From: Microcoleus asticus IPMA8
GTDB taxonomy: Bacteria; Cyanobacteriota; Cyanobacteriia; Cyanobacteriales; Microcoleaceae
Assembly (NCBI RefSeq): GCF_013179805.1
Contig: NZ_SRRZ01000035.1
Location: 1-54,590 of the forward strand
DNA length: 54,590 nt
Reading direction: 5' to 3'
The position numbers and the translations under genes were made by a program. Below, piece after piece: positions 26,014-34,744 of this stretch. Every line of letters starts with the position of its first letter. Position 1 is the stretch's first letter. A model generated the notes under the pieces. It was not told where the DNA came from. It worked only from the letters and a program-made list of their open reading frames with translations, and searched no databases.

Positions 26014-26883
26014 TTAAGTGTGTTCTTTCAGGATATTTTGCAGGTAACTAGCCACTGCATCCGGCTGTTCCACCATTGCCAAATGGCCGCAATCGGGTAG
26101 CTGAAGGACATTCTCGCCGCAACCTTGGAACATCCAGTGAAAGCTAGCCAAATGCAGCACGTATTTGGGTTCCATAATTTTGTCTTTAGTGCCGGCAATA
26201 AAATAAACAGGCTGCTTTAGTTGGGACACAATTTGTGGCAAGAGGTGAATTTCCGGTTCTGTGGTCGAGTCCAATAAAGCCCCCAAAGCTGCCTCTGGAT
26301 GAGCTCTCACGAAATCTCTCAAGCGCTGCCGTCCCCAGGAGCGACCGATCGAGCGGGCTACAGAATCCCGGCCAAAAACGAAATCTGCTAACGGCAAGTG
26401 AGACAGCCAGCCGGGACGCATTTTCACTAGCTGCTTGCCGACCGCTCGAAACCGCTCGAATTCTTCCTTAAGATAGATGCCGCCGCCTGCATTCATGCAG
26501 ACGACACCTTTAACGCGATCGGACAATTTGCTGGCTCCCCAAAGAGCGATCGTACCGCCGAGAGAGTGTCCCACCAGCCAAGCACAAGAAATATCCAGTT
26601 TTTCGAGTAAAATTTCCAAATCGCGAGCGTAAGCTGCGGGAGTGTAGCAGGAATTTAGCGTTTCCGAAGGCCCGGTATAGCCGCCTCCGTCGGATTGAGA
26701 ATCGCCAAACCCCCGCAAATCGTAGGTCAGGCACTGATAGTTTGGTGCCAAGCGATCGGTCAAAGGTTGCCAGTAGCGACGGCTTAACAGCCAGCCGTGG
26801 ACAAATACCAGAACGGGAGAAGTTGCAGTCGGAGTCGTCAAATCGTAAGCGTGCCGAACCCCTAGGATGTCGATTTTTGCCAT
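26014..26883 (-). CDS. alpha/beta-fold hydrolase, 289 aa
   Basis: A serine hydrolase. The oxyanion strand is VLVFVHGWLLSRRYW, the nucleophile elbow is GHSLGG (Ser in VGHSLGGTIALWGA), the acid is the Asp in YFIAGTKDKIMEP, and the catalytic His is in PDCGHLAMVEQPDAV. Spacing and length are typical of the family. There is no signal peptide or membrane anchor, so it is cytoplasmic. The substrate cannot be told from sequence. Cyanobacterial relatives are often annotated simply as alpha/beta hydrolases, and some act as esterases. It is the last coding sequence before the tnpB relic, whose reading direction it shares. Confidence 0.9.
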   Translation of the reverse strand: MAKIDILGVRHAYDLTTPTATSPVLVFVHGWLLSRRYWQPLTDRLAPNYQCLTYDLRGFGDSQSDGGGYTGPSETLNSCYTPAAYARDLEILLEKLDISCAWLVGHSLGGTIALWGASKLSDRVKGVVCMNAGGGIYLKEEFERFRAVGKQLVKMRPGWLSHLPLADFVFGRDSVARSIGRSWGRQRLRDFVRAHPEAALGALLDSTTEPEIHLLPQIVSQLKQPVYFIAGTKDKIMEPKYVLHLASFHWMFQGCGENVLQLPDCGHLAMVEQPDAVASYLQNILKEHT

Positions 26884-26920
26884 AACTTTATTTTATCCGC
26901 TATCTAATACCTATGTAAAC

Positions 26921-28098
26921 CTATGTAAATAAGTCAAAAAGACTCAAATCTATCGATTTACCGCTTACTTCCTGCTTCAACCCGGTCTTAAGCTGACGCT
27001 CAAGATGTTTGTCCACTTCACAGGCAATCTTGGCATAGCTTGCTATTTTATCCGAACACCCTGTAATAAATATCCCTTCAAACCAGCGTTGTATGTTTTT
27101 TGCAGCATTCAAATCTATGTCAGGTATATTATCGGGAACATACATAAACGCAATTTTTTAAGGGCATTTTGTGGCGATTATATCCACAATTTTAGCAAAT
27201 TTGAAAACAGGGAAACCCTCGGTCTATCAGTGTTAATCGAGATCAAAACTTTGCTGTTTTTTATTCTGGTTAAATTTTGAATTGGTAAATCCAACAGTCG
27301 GATATTGTACCGCTAAATTGTAATTATTTATTTAAAGAGGTTTTAATAGATCATTTTTATATTTTTACTTTGTAGCGGTTTGTGGCTACGTAATACGTAA
27401 GTTTATGAGCGCATTTTTGCGGAAAATTATGACTTTTGCGTGTAGTTTAGCCAGCTTATTTACTGAATTTTTACGACGGTTATAACATCGGATTTTACGA
27501 CTCACCGCCGCTGTTTGCGCTTCAAATTTTTGCTCATCTTTCGGTAAGCTTTGGGGTTACCAAATACTTGACTGTTAGAGCAAACACCGAGTTCTTTAAT
27601 ACCGATATAAACGCCCATAGACAGTCGTTATACCTAGACTATAGGCGATTATATCTCATATCTTACCGCTATCAACCATCGGTCAGCGGTGCGACTAATT
27701 ACGCAATTGTGTGCGGTTGTAATGGGTAACGTTTCGCACAGTCTAACCCAACCTACTTTATGGAGCTTGATACGCTTACCATCGTTGCTAATTCTTGGTT
27801 TTGATTTTGTACCTTGCTCTATAAAACAAACGCATTAATCAGTTAATGCTTGCTGTGATGATAGTTTTTAACTTTTGTAATACGACGGATAAATACTTTG
27901 AATTTTAGCTACAAAACGTTTTGGTAATTTGATCTGTTTAGGGATTTTTACGGTTTGATCTGTTGCTCTCAACGCCAATACTTCCAGCATTATTCTGTTC
28001 GCGCAATTGTAAGCGTGTCTTGCTACTCAACTATGTTGACGGAATAGAGCCACGAGTTGATTATTAGGTTTTAATTCGGTATTAAACGAAAGTTGCAC
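26921..28098 (-). pseudogene. decayed IS200/IS605-family tnpB (OrfB) gene
   Basis: Read down from a GTG at 28098 on the minus strand, the pieces line up with a whole TnpB. QLSFNTELKPNNQLVAL-x-VARHAYN is the N-terminus. In the same frame, after three stops, comes GKRIKLHKVGWVRLCETLPI. Then MGVYIGIKELGVCSNSQ and NPKAYRKMSKNLKRKQR (the RuvC-I region and following helix), VSRKIRCYNRRKNSVNKLAKLHAKV after a frameshift, a zinc-finger relic (IDRGFPCFQIC-x-NCGYNRHKMPL), and IDLNAAKNIQRWF at the C-terminal RuvC motif. The total, about 392 codons, is full length. The 74-codon open frame at 26921-27145 is only the tail. No tnpA was seen. Confidence 0.85.
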
Positions 28099-28349
28099 TT
28101 TTTAAACTCCCGTATTGATCTCGCACGTCTTTTCTATTATGGCGGTTCTTTGGTAGATGAGGTACGGAATCAAACTTAAAAAGCTTGACAACACGATTGT
28201 TTAGGCGTATCCCATTTTTATGAGAACCGCTATCTATACTCGTTTGTACGAACAATCTTGCCGAGCTTTTAACCCTATGTCACTGGAAAACTTCTGCAAA
28301 CTAATGTCTACTTATGTAAATCTAGTTATTTAGAACTCGGCAGCTTGCC
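28099..28349. other. possible left end of the tnpB element
   Basis: It contains GCGGTTCT (about 28143) and AGAACCGC (about 28224), complementary 8-mers about 75 bp apart upstream of the tnpB relic. They could be part of the element's end hairpin. No gene is seen. Confidence 0.3.
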
Positions 28350-29075
28350 CTAAAATCGCTCGCCCAGCAATCTTTGTCGTACCCCCTCAGCGATTTTCTG
28401 CCCCAGATACTCGGGAATTAAACTTTCATTTGGCCCCAACAAGTAGAGAATCAGGCGAGTTCGCCCCCGCCAAACCAGCAAATTAGCATTTACCACCAAC
28501 AAATCCTCTTGCCAGATGGCATACATAACTTTGTAAAAAAGTCCCGGTTGATTATCTGCTTCAATGAGCAAAGCTGGCAAGTGGAAAACCGGATCGACGT
28601 AGAATTCAGTTGCCACATCTTCCAAACCCGCGTCTAAATTAAATTCAACCGCCAACATCTCTTCAACCTCAAAATGCCCCGCCAATGCCTCTCGAACGGC
28701 TCTACAGACGTTTTCTGCTGTTTTATCTGCCAGTACCTTGCCACCGCGAGATACGACCAATTTGATAAATACCAGCATGGGCGGGTAAATTTGACCGTAC
28801 AGACTCAGACTGTGAATAGTCAGCCCGTAGGCGGCGAGCACTCCAAAAATATCGCTCAGTAGAAAAGACTGGTTCCGGTAAGCAAAATGCAGGGCACTTT
28901 TGTTACCTTCGGCTCGGATTTCGATGACTGCTTGCCGAGTTTTGTAAAGCTGGTAAGCTAATTTGAGGTTTTGCAACTGGATTTCGCTGCTGACAAATTG
29001 CTCATAAAACTGCGGAAACGCTCGGTTAAAGCGCTTGAGAAGTTCTAGTGTAGATGGTTTTAAACCCGAAGCCAT
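28350..29075 (-). CDS. ACT-domain regulatory protein, 241 aa
   Basis: Two ACT-like domains are visible: residues about 60-150 (SALHFAYRNQSFLLSDIFGVLAAYGLTIHSLSLYGQ) and about 165-235 (PALLIEADNQPGLFYKVMYAIWQEDLLVVNANLLVWRGRTRLILYLLGP). The pattern resembles the C-terminal ACT pair of the uridylyltransferase GlnD, so it may sense an amino acid or glutamine, but there is no enzymatic domain. The open frame extends up to 29192. The start at 29075 (MASGLKPSTLELLKRFNRAF) is chosen because the 39 residues before it are basic and unlike a domain. Cytoplasmic; role unknown. Confidence 0.8.
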   Translation of the reverse strand: MASGLKPSTLELLKRFNRAFPQFYEQFVSSEIQLQNLKLAYQLYKTRQAVIEIRAEGNKSALHFAYRNQSFLLSDIFGVLAAYGLTIHSLSLYGQIYPPMLVFIKLVVSRGGKVLADKTAENVCRAVREALAGHFEVEEMLAVEFNLDAGLEDVATEFYVDPVFHLPALLIEADNQPGLFYKVMYAIWQEDLLVVNANLLVWRGRTRLILYLLGPNESLIPEYLGQKIAEGVRQRLLGERF

Positions 29076-29583
29076 AATTGAGGAGAAGGTGCGGGAAATA
29101 TAATAGGTATTGACTCTTCCATGCCTTATGGCAATGGGATTTTCGATTCGACGATTCGACTTAAATTGTGCCCGTCTCCTCACTAAAAGCAAAAGTCAAA
29201 TCTGTCTGAGAACTTATCACGAGAATGTCACCGTTGCGCCATTCCAGTGGTATTTCCCACCAAGGGTATAAGTTCCGGCGCGATCGGCGGCACTCAAAAG
29301 AAGCATTTCCCAAAATGCCTCTGTCCTGGTTCGGCAACAAATTTTACCTTAAAAGCGGGTTGTCCGGGCACTGGCTAGCAGAACTGTTCTACCAAAATTG
29401 ACAGAATCAAAAAAGCGCAGACTCAATGTTGGACGACAAATCCCTGTTTTCGGCGTAAGATGAGTGTACCGTAAACTGTTCCTCAAGAGGCTACCGGCAA
29501 TTGATCCTACGCCGATCGGAGTGGGTTTATCTGTCTGGTTCTCTTTCTCGTCGTCCAACTTCTACTACCTTAACCGCGCCTGC
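29076..29583. other. spacer between divergent ACT and GNAT genes
   Basis: No gene or repeat seen. It must hold both promoters. The open frame that extends the GNAT upstream to 29464 reads a low-quality sequence and is left out. Confidence 0.4.
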
Positions 29584-30135
29584 ATGGGTTTTTGGAAAAA
29601 CTTATTTAGTAGTTCTGAGTCTGCCTCTGTACCCCAAACAGCGGATTTTGAGGAAGATGTGGCTGTTGGGTTAGGCGATCCGCTTTCCCCAACGTTTCGC
29701 AAACCCGCCAGCGGCAACGCTCGCATCTTTTTCAGTTGCGATCGGGACATTGACCTCTACGAACTCGAAGAACTTTGTAATGCAGTGGGTTGGTCCCGCC
29801 GTCCCCTGCGTAAAGTCAAAAAAGCTATTCAGCACAGCTTCCTAGTCGTCTCTATGTGGGAGATGCGGGGCAGCCAGCGACGGCTGGTGGGTTTCGCCAG
29901 AGCGACTTCAGACCATGCTTTTAATGCCACGCTTTGGGATGTGGTAGTTCATCCTGACTACCAGGGCAAAGGCATGGGCAAGGCGCTGATGAAATACATC
30001 ATTAAAAAACTCCGCAGTGAAGATATCAGCAACATTACCTTATTTGCTGACCCTCAGGTGGTGGATTTTTACCGCAATTTGGGCTTTATGTCCGATCCAG
30101 AGGGGATTAAAGGTATGTTTTGGTATCCAGATTAG
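29584..30135 (+). CDS. GNAT N-acetyltransferase, Ycf52-like, 183 aa
   Basis: The acetyl-CoA-binding motif A is VVVHPDYQGKGMGKALMKYII (near residues 121-141), with the QGKGMG pyrophosphate loop. Motif D is MVDFYRNLGF-like (VVDFYRNLGFMSD). ARATSDHAFNATLWDV precedes it. This pattern is that of the plastid/cyanobacterial Ycf52 (NSI) acetyltransferases. The acceptor may be protein amino groups, but this is inferred from the family. The start at 29584 (MGFWKNLFSSSESA) fits the family better than the upstream in-frame ATG at 29464. A shorter relative is encoded at 35860-36354. Confidence 0.85.
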   Translation: MGFWKNLFSSSESASVPQTADFEEDVAVGLGDPLSPTFRKPASGNARIFFSCDRDIDLYELEELCNAVGWSRRPLRKVKKAIQHSFLVVSMWEMRGSQRRLVGFARATSDHAFNATLWDVVVHPDYQGKGMGKALMKYIIKKLRSEDISNITLFADPQVVDFYRNLGFMSDPEGIKGMFWYPD

Positions 30136-30601
30136 CCCAGAGGTGCAGGTCGGCGTTGATTTGTGGAGGAAATACCATACAATATTAACGCTGCCAACAC
30201 CGACTGCACCTGTGCGTTGCGGTCAGTTACGCTTGGATTTATCCCGGCAGCAGGGCAGTTATGAAGCTGTGCAACTATTGTCAGTCAATTTGAGATTTGA
30301 GACTTCGGCGTGAGACTTCGGCGAGACGTTCGGCGATGGCGACTCGACGGCGAGCGCTCAGTCGAACTATTTGAGATTTGAGATTTATTCCACAGATGAA
30401 TCTGGGAGCTTGAACAACCGTCTAAAATTGTGGGCGGCTCACGACAGAAGTACGTGGCACGGTATCCGTTTTTGGGTGGGGTCAAACCGCACAACCTGAA
30501 AAAAACTTCGCCTTAGCTGCATCGAGAGCTAAATATTTTAAAAAACTTGACAAGCTAGCGATTTTGTGCGTTAATTGTTAGAGGTTAGCTAACTATAACA
30601 C
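30136..30601. other. spacer between GNAT and tRNA-Pro with short repeats
   Basis: It contains the degenerate repeat GAGACTTCGGCG (about 30299-30335), TTGAGAT heptamers (30371-30386) and one CCACAGATGAATCTGGGAGCT copy (30390-30410). No gene seen. Confidence 0.5.
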
Positions 30602-30675
30602 CGGGATGTAGCGCAGCTTGGTAGCGCGCCTGCTTTGGGAGCAGGATGTCGCAGGTTCAAATCCTGTCATCCCGA
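30602..30675 (+). tRNA. tRNA-Pro (anticodon TGG)
   Basis: A 74-nt cloverleaf. The acceptor stem CGGGATG pairs with CATCCCG, with discriminator A. The D-arm is GCGC-AGCTTGGTA-GCGC. The anticodon stem-loop is CCTGC-TTTGGGA-GCAGG with anticodon TGG. The T-arm is GCAGG-TTCAAAT-CCTGT. No CCA is encoded. Confidence 0.97.
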
Positions 30676-30824
30676 TCAAATAATGTTAAATAATAGATTG
30701 AAGCAAAAACTGCCTCTGATGTTTACATTTGGTCAAAATGAAAACGCAGGCAGTTTTTGCCGATCGTGTGAAAGCGCGAGTCTTTGCGTTAATGTGTTTC
30801 AGGATCGCTCCTGATGGAAAAAAC

Positions 30825-31691
30825 ATGAAATCATTAGTTCGTTTGGGCGCAATATTGGGAATTGTCGGCAGCGCTCTGCTGGGCCCCTCCCCAATTGGCA
30901 AGATGTCTGCACTGGCACTGCCGGAACCGCAAATTTTGGAAAAATTGCGATCGGTGCCGGTATTTACGATTACAGACGCTCAGGGTGCGCCCCTGATCGC
31001 TTCTGTTCCCAAGCAGGGTCAGGGTCAAACTGGTAATGCTTCCGTGGCGGGAATTTTCATCAGCCAGAAAGATGCTCAAGCTTTTGTCGATCAACTGAAA
31101 ACCAAAAATCCTCAGTTGGCGGCGTCGGTGCGCGTGATGCCGGTGTCGCTGGGGGAAATTTATCAGCTCACTCAAGCAAATAAAGGCAAGCCGGAAGAGG
31201 TGCAATTTGCTTTTGTTCCGGCTCCGGTGCAGGTGCAGTCGGCTAAAACTGTACTTCAGCAGACTGGTCAACAAGTTAACGAGTTCAACGGTGTACCTCT
31301 GTTTTTGGCCAGAGGCGGCGCGGAAAATGGTTATTTGACGATTCAGCGGGGTCAACAAGAGGTGATTCCCTTGTTTTTTAACAAGGAGGATTTGCAGGGC
31401 ATGGTCGATCGTTTTAAGCAGCAGCAGCCGAACGTGACTGCCGCAATTAAGATTGAGGTGGTGAACTTGGAGAGCGTTTTGGAAGCTTTGCGCACTGAGA
31501 ACGACCCGTTTTTGACCCAAATGATTTTGATTCCCTCGCGGGAGTCGCTGGAATTTGTGCGATCGCTCCAACCTGCCGGTGCGGGCCAAAATCCACAGCT
31601 TGCTCCGAATCAAACTCGACCGGCTCCTGCCTCTCCGGCTCCAGCTCGGCCGGCCCCTGCCTCTCCGGCTCCAGCTCGACCGACTCGCTAA
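30825..31691 (+). CDS. Tic22-like family protein, 288 aa
   Basis: A hydrophobic signal (SLVRLGAILGIVGSALLG) is followed by a mature part with two repeated alpha/beta halves. One half is VPVFTITDAQGAPLIASV ... AGIFISQKDAQAFVDQLK. The other is VNEFNGVPLFLARGG ... VIPLFFNKEDLQGMVDRFKQQQP. This internal duplication is the Tic22 pattern. The cyanobacterial homologue sits in the periplasm/thylakoid lumen and is linked to outer-membrane biogenesis. The C-terminus is a proline-alanine tail with two copies of APASPAPARP. The start at 30825 places the signal at the N-terminus; the ATG at 30729 would put 32 odd residues before it. It is 150 bp after tRNA-Pro. Confidence 0.9.
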   Translation: MKSLVRLGAILGIVGSALLGPSPIGKMSALALPEPQILEKLRSVPVFTITDAQGAPLIASVPKQGQGQTGNASVAGIFISQKDAQAFVDQLKTKNPQLAASVRVMPVSLGEIYQLTQANKGKPEEVQFAFVPAPVQVQSAKTVLQQTGQQVNEFNGVPLFLARGGAENGYLTIQRGQQEVIPLFFNKEDLQGMVDRFKQQQPNVTAAIKIEVVNLESVLEALRTENDPFLTQMILIPSRESLEFVRSLQPAGAGQNPQLAPNQTRPAPASPAPARPAPASPAPARPTR

Positions 31692-31702
31692 TAGTTAGCC
31701 AG

Positions 31703-31729
31703 CAGTCATCAGTCATCAGTCATCAGTCT
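31703..31729. repeat. heptanucleotide tandem repeat (CAGTCAT)
   Basis: Three perfect CAGTCAT units and a fourth CAGTCT, 12 bp after the Tic22 stop. Confidence 0.8.
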
Positions 31730-31843
31730 TTAGTTAGTAGGTTGGGTTTCTCGATTCAACCTACTATTTATCAATTCTACTTATTAATTAGAATTACCAA
31801 TTGCCAATTAGTAATTAGCAATTACCTGTTACTAAAAAGTCCT

Positions 31844-32731
31844 ATGTTTGTTTCTGGTTTAGAGCTTTGGCAGTGGGTGAATCAAGCTAAGGCGGAGGCC
31901 ATCGCCTCTGACGTTCCCCTAGCAGAAATCGACTGGCTGCTGCAAGAGCTGGCTGGTTTGGATAGGTTGGCTCTGCGTTTGGAGTCGTTTAAAGATTTGC
32001 CAAAAATTGAATTAAAGTTGTCTTTATCTGAACTTGCTCAATTGTGGCAGCGGCGCTTGCAGGAACGGGTGCCGGTGCAGTATTTAACGGGAGTTGCACA
32101 TTGGCGACATTTTTCGCTCAAAGTAACGCCGGCGGTGCTAATTCCGCGTCCTGAAACGGAATTGCTGATCGATTTGGCTGTAGAAGCTGTTAAAAGCTAT
32201 TCAGTTAATCCAAAATCGCATTGGGTGGATTTGGGGACGGGCAGCGGGGCGATCGCGATCGGCTTAGCTTGTGCGTTGACAAATGCTAGGATTTATGCGG
32301 TAGATTGCAGTTCGGAAGCTTTGGCAGTTGCTCGACTGAATGCTGAAAATTTGGGTTTTGGATCGCGAGTTAATTTTTATCAAGGTTTGTGGTGGGAACC
32401 GTTAGCATTTCTCAAAGGTCAAGTCAGCGGCATGGTGTCTAACCCCCCTTACATCCCCAGCAGCACGGTGCTGACTCTGCAACCGGAAGTTGTCCAACAC
32501 GAACCTCATCTGGCCTTAGACGGCGGTTTTGATGGGTTAGAGTGCATCCGGCATTTGGTAGAAACGGCTCCCGATTATTTAGAATCGGGGGGAGTTTGGC
32601 TGGTTGAGATGATGGCTGGACAAGCTGAGGCGGTAGCTGATATGCTGCAAAGTCACGGGAGTTACCGTGAAGTTCAGATATTTTCTGATTTAGCAGGAAT
32701 CGATCGGTTTGCTTTAGCCTATCGGCAGTAG
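31844..32731 (+). CDS. prmC: peptide chain release factor glutamine methyltransferase PrmC, 295 aa
   Basis: PrmC (HemK) methylates the glutamine of the GGQ motif in release factors. The N-terminal helical domain is LELWQWVNQAKAEAIASDVPLAEIDWLLQELAGLDR. The linker has PVQYLTGVAHWRHFSLKVTPAVLIPRPETELLI. The SAM-binding motif is WVDLGTGSGAIAIGLA, and the catalytic NPPY is in VSNPPYIPSS. All hallmarks are present. The start at 31844 is the family start; the frame is open further up to 31742 across repeat-like AT-rich DNA, which is not counted. Confidence 0.95.
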   Translation: MFVSGLELWQWVNQAKAEAIASDVPLAEIDWLLQELAGLDRLALRLESFKDLPKIELKLSLSELAQLWQRRLQERVPVQYLTGVAHWRHFSLKVTPAVLIPRPETELLIDLAVEAVKSYSVNPKSHWVDLGTGSGAIAIGLACALTNARIYAVDCSSEALAVARLNAENLGFGSRVNFYQGLWWEPLAFLKGQVSGMVSNPPYIPSSTVLTLQPEVVQHEPHLALDGGFDGLECIRHLVETAPDYLESGGVWLVEMMAGQAEAVADMLQSHGSYREVQIFSDLAGIDRFALAYRQ

Positions 32732-32843
32732 GGAGCAAGGCTAGCAAAGAGATAATTTCTCGACTGTGCATACTTGCTTAATTTTGAGAGATTATAGTTG
32801 CGGTAAAAACTGCGATCGCACTCAGCACCCAAGAGGTATCACT

Positions 32844-34109
32844 GTGAAGCTGGAATACCAGTTTACGTTCAAAGAATATTTAGAAGCTAGTAGAATGTCC
32901 CCGAAATTCGATCCTTTCGAGACAGTCGAATTGTGGAGTCTTGCTGTCGTTCTTGCAGGGTGGGGAATTGTCAATATTATGGCTGGCCAGCATCCCGTCT
33001 GGGGTTATTTCATTCTAGGTTTTGGCATCTGCTACATTCCTATTGTGAAGTTCCTAGAGTGGCGCAATATCAGCTCTTTCGATCGGTTTTTCTTTTGGTG
33101 TATGCTTTTTTTCCCGACGATTAAATTTGTTGGCATCCAATCGGAAATTTCAGTGGGGCCTTTTTTGTTAATATGGGCAATTTTACAACTTCTTCATTGG
33201 ATATCTCAATTTTTGAGACTCCTTTTACTCTCTCCGTGGAGACAGAGAACTAATATTTGGCAGGAACTGATTATTTTAAAAATAACTGAATCTGGACTGG
33301 AGTTAGAAACTGAAAAGGTTAGCATCAAACTCAAGTGGCTATTTTACTCGCACTTGTTAGAGACAAAAAGTTTGTTCGTTCTCTATCTTGAGGAGTCTTC
33401 CAATATACCGCATTTTTTTCCAAAAAAACCATTTAATCGAGAGCAGCTTCAAGGTTTTAGAGAATTGCTATACAGCAATATTCGGTCAGTTCCTCACGTT
33501 GTTGATATGAAAGCCAGGAAGTTTGAGTTTCAACTGAATTTTAAAGATTTCATAGAAGCTATTGATGGGGATACAAAACACACCTCAAAATCTAGCAATA
33601 TAAAATTTGTAAAGTCGGAATTACTAATAGGGGTATGTTTTTGTTTAATGGGAATAATTTTGAAAGAAATTAACTTATTAGTGCTGGGCGTTTTTTGGAT
33701 ACCCATGCTAGTTTTATTATGTATTTTATTCTCTAAATTTTTTCTGAAGCCCGGTGGCATAAAGATAAAGATGCCGATGAGCGTCATGCAGATGAACTGG
33801 GGGGAACCTACGACGGTGGAAGTGATAGGAGATCGGCTGGCACTTAAAACTCCGAGTTGGGAAGGAAACTTTAAATGGGAAGCTTTTAAAGTATTTATTG
33901 AAACCCGAAATTTATTATTAATTTATCCTGTACCGTCCCTCTATCCTGTGTCAAAAATATCGCACTTTATAGTTCCCAAGCGTGCATTTAGCGGTGAAGA
34001 GGAATTGTCGGATTTCAAAAAATTGCTGCACAACAATATCGGGAAAAGCCACTATAATTATTTCAAGAAAATGCAGGCGCAATTCCTCAATCTAAAATCT
34101 AAAATCTAA
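32844..34109 (+). CDS. internally duplicated YcxB-like membrane protein, 421 aa
   Basis: Two homologous halves. Each begins with a beta/helix leader (LEYQFTFKEYLEAS; FEFQLNFKDFIEAI), has hydrophobic membrane segments (VVLAGWGIVNIMAG and YFILGFGICYIPIV; LLIGVCFCLMGIIL and LLVLGVFWIPMLVLL), and ends in a YcxB-type C-terminal domain (LKWLFYSHLLETKSLFVLYL...FPKKPFNREQLQGF; FKWEAFKVFIETRNLLLIY...VPKRAFSGEEELSDF). YcxB-like proteins are of unknown function, and a tandem pair in one chain is unusual. The GTG at 32844 is chosen because AAGAGG lies 7 nt upstream and the leader matches that of the second half. The stop codon lies inside a heptamer repeat. Confidence 0.75.
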   Translation: MKLEYQFTFKEYLEASRMSPKFDPFETVELWSLAVVLAGWGIVNIMAGQHPVWGYFILGFGICYIPIVKFLEWRNISSFDRFFFWCMLFFPTIKFVGIQSEISVGPFLLIWAILQLLHWISQFLRLLLLSPWRQRTNIWQELIILKITESGLELETEKVSIKLKWLFYSHLLETKSLFVLYLEESSNIPHFFPKKPFNREQLQGFRELLYSNIRSVPHVVDMKARKFEFQLNFKDFIEAIDGDTKHTSKSSNIKFVKSELLIGVCFCLMGIILKEINLLVLGVFWIPMLVLLCILFSKFFLKPGGIKIKMPMSVMQMNWGEPTTVEVIGDRLALKTPSWEGNFKWEAFKVFIETRNLLLIYPVPSLYPVSKISHFIVPKRAFSGEEELSDFKKLLHNNIGKSHYNYFKKMQAQFLNLKSKI

Positions 34110-34120
34110 AATCTAAAATC
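34090..34120. repeat. heptanucleotide tandem repeat (ATCTAAA) across a stop codon
   Basis: Four ATCTAAA units plus ATC. The TAA stop of the YcxB-like gene (34107-34109) lies inside the array, and the array ends 5 bp before the ATG of the next gene. The reverse-complement unit recurs at 42456-42498. Confidence 0.95.
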
Positions 34121-34125
34121 GAATA

Positions 34126-34719
34126 ATGGCGCAAGTTTCGATCGACTCCTTGATTCAAGGGGCAATTTCAGGAGATTATATTGTAAGCTTTCCCACAGAT
34201 ACTGTACCCGCTTTGGCTGCACGTCCCGATCGCTCGGAGCTGATTTTTGCAGCTAAACGTCGCAGTCAAGACAAACCGCTGATTTTGATGGCAGCATCGG
34301 CCCAGGCTTTGTGGCCTTACGTGCAGGGAAGTCCCGCAGAGTTAAACTTGTGGCAGCAAGTGGCCGAATCCTATTGGCCGGGGGCGTTAACTTTGGTGCT
34401 GCCGGCTTCGCCAAAAGTCCCGGCGGCGATGAATCCCATCGACCCGAGTACAATCGGAATACGAGTGCCTAACCTTCCCCTTGCCCTAAAGATTCTAGAG
34501 CAGACAGGCCCTTTGGCTACTACCAGTGCTAATTTATCCGGTCAGCCGCCTCTGGAATCGGTGGCAGAAATTGAGGCTCACTTTCCGGAAGTCTTGACAT
34601 TAGTTGCTTCTGAATTAGCAACAGCGACAACAGCTTCGAGTTTGCCTTCCACTGTGGCTAAATGGACGGGCAGCGAGTGGGAAATATTGCGACAAGGCAC
34701 GATCGAGTTAGAATGCTAA
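34126..34719 (+). CDS. threonylcarbamoyl-AMP synthase (Sua5/YrdC family), 197 aa
   Basis: It makes L-threonylcarbamoyladenylate, the first intermediate of the t6A37 modification of ANN-decoding tRNAs. The YrdC fold is clear: YIVSFPTDTVPALAARPD, AAKRRSQDKPLILMAA, SYWPGALTLVLPAS, STIGIRVPNLPLALKIL and GPLATTSANLSGQPPL. It is the short YrdC/TsaC type without the Sua5 C-terminal domain. There is no Shine-Dalgarno: a heptamer repeat sits directly before the ATG, so translation may depend on coupling to the YcxB-like gene that ends 16 bp earlier. Confidence 0.94.
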   Translation: MAQVSIDSLIQGAISGDYIVSFPTDTVPALAARPDRSELIFAAKRRSQDKPLILMAASAQALWPYVQGSPAELNLWQQVAESYWPGALTLVLPASPKVPAAMNPIDPSTIGIRVPNLPLALKILEQTGPLATTSANLSGQPPLESVAEIEAHFPEVLTLVASELATATTASSLPSTVAKWTGSEWEILRQGTIELEC

Positions 34720-34744
34720 AAGCTAAACTCCAAGGCAAAGCAAT

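Noticed and set aside
26921..27145. 74-codon frame as an independent hypothetical gene
   Set aside because: It is the C-terminal tail of the decayed tnpB (IDLNAAKNIQRWF); the preceding zinc-finger relic is in another frame.
29464..29583. upstream extension of the GNAT gene to the ATG at 29464
   Set aside because: The added 40 residues are unlike the family and overlap a probable promoter region; 29584 gives the usual start.
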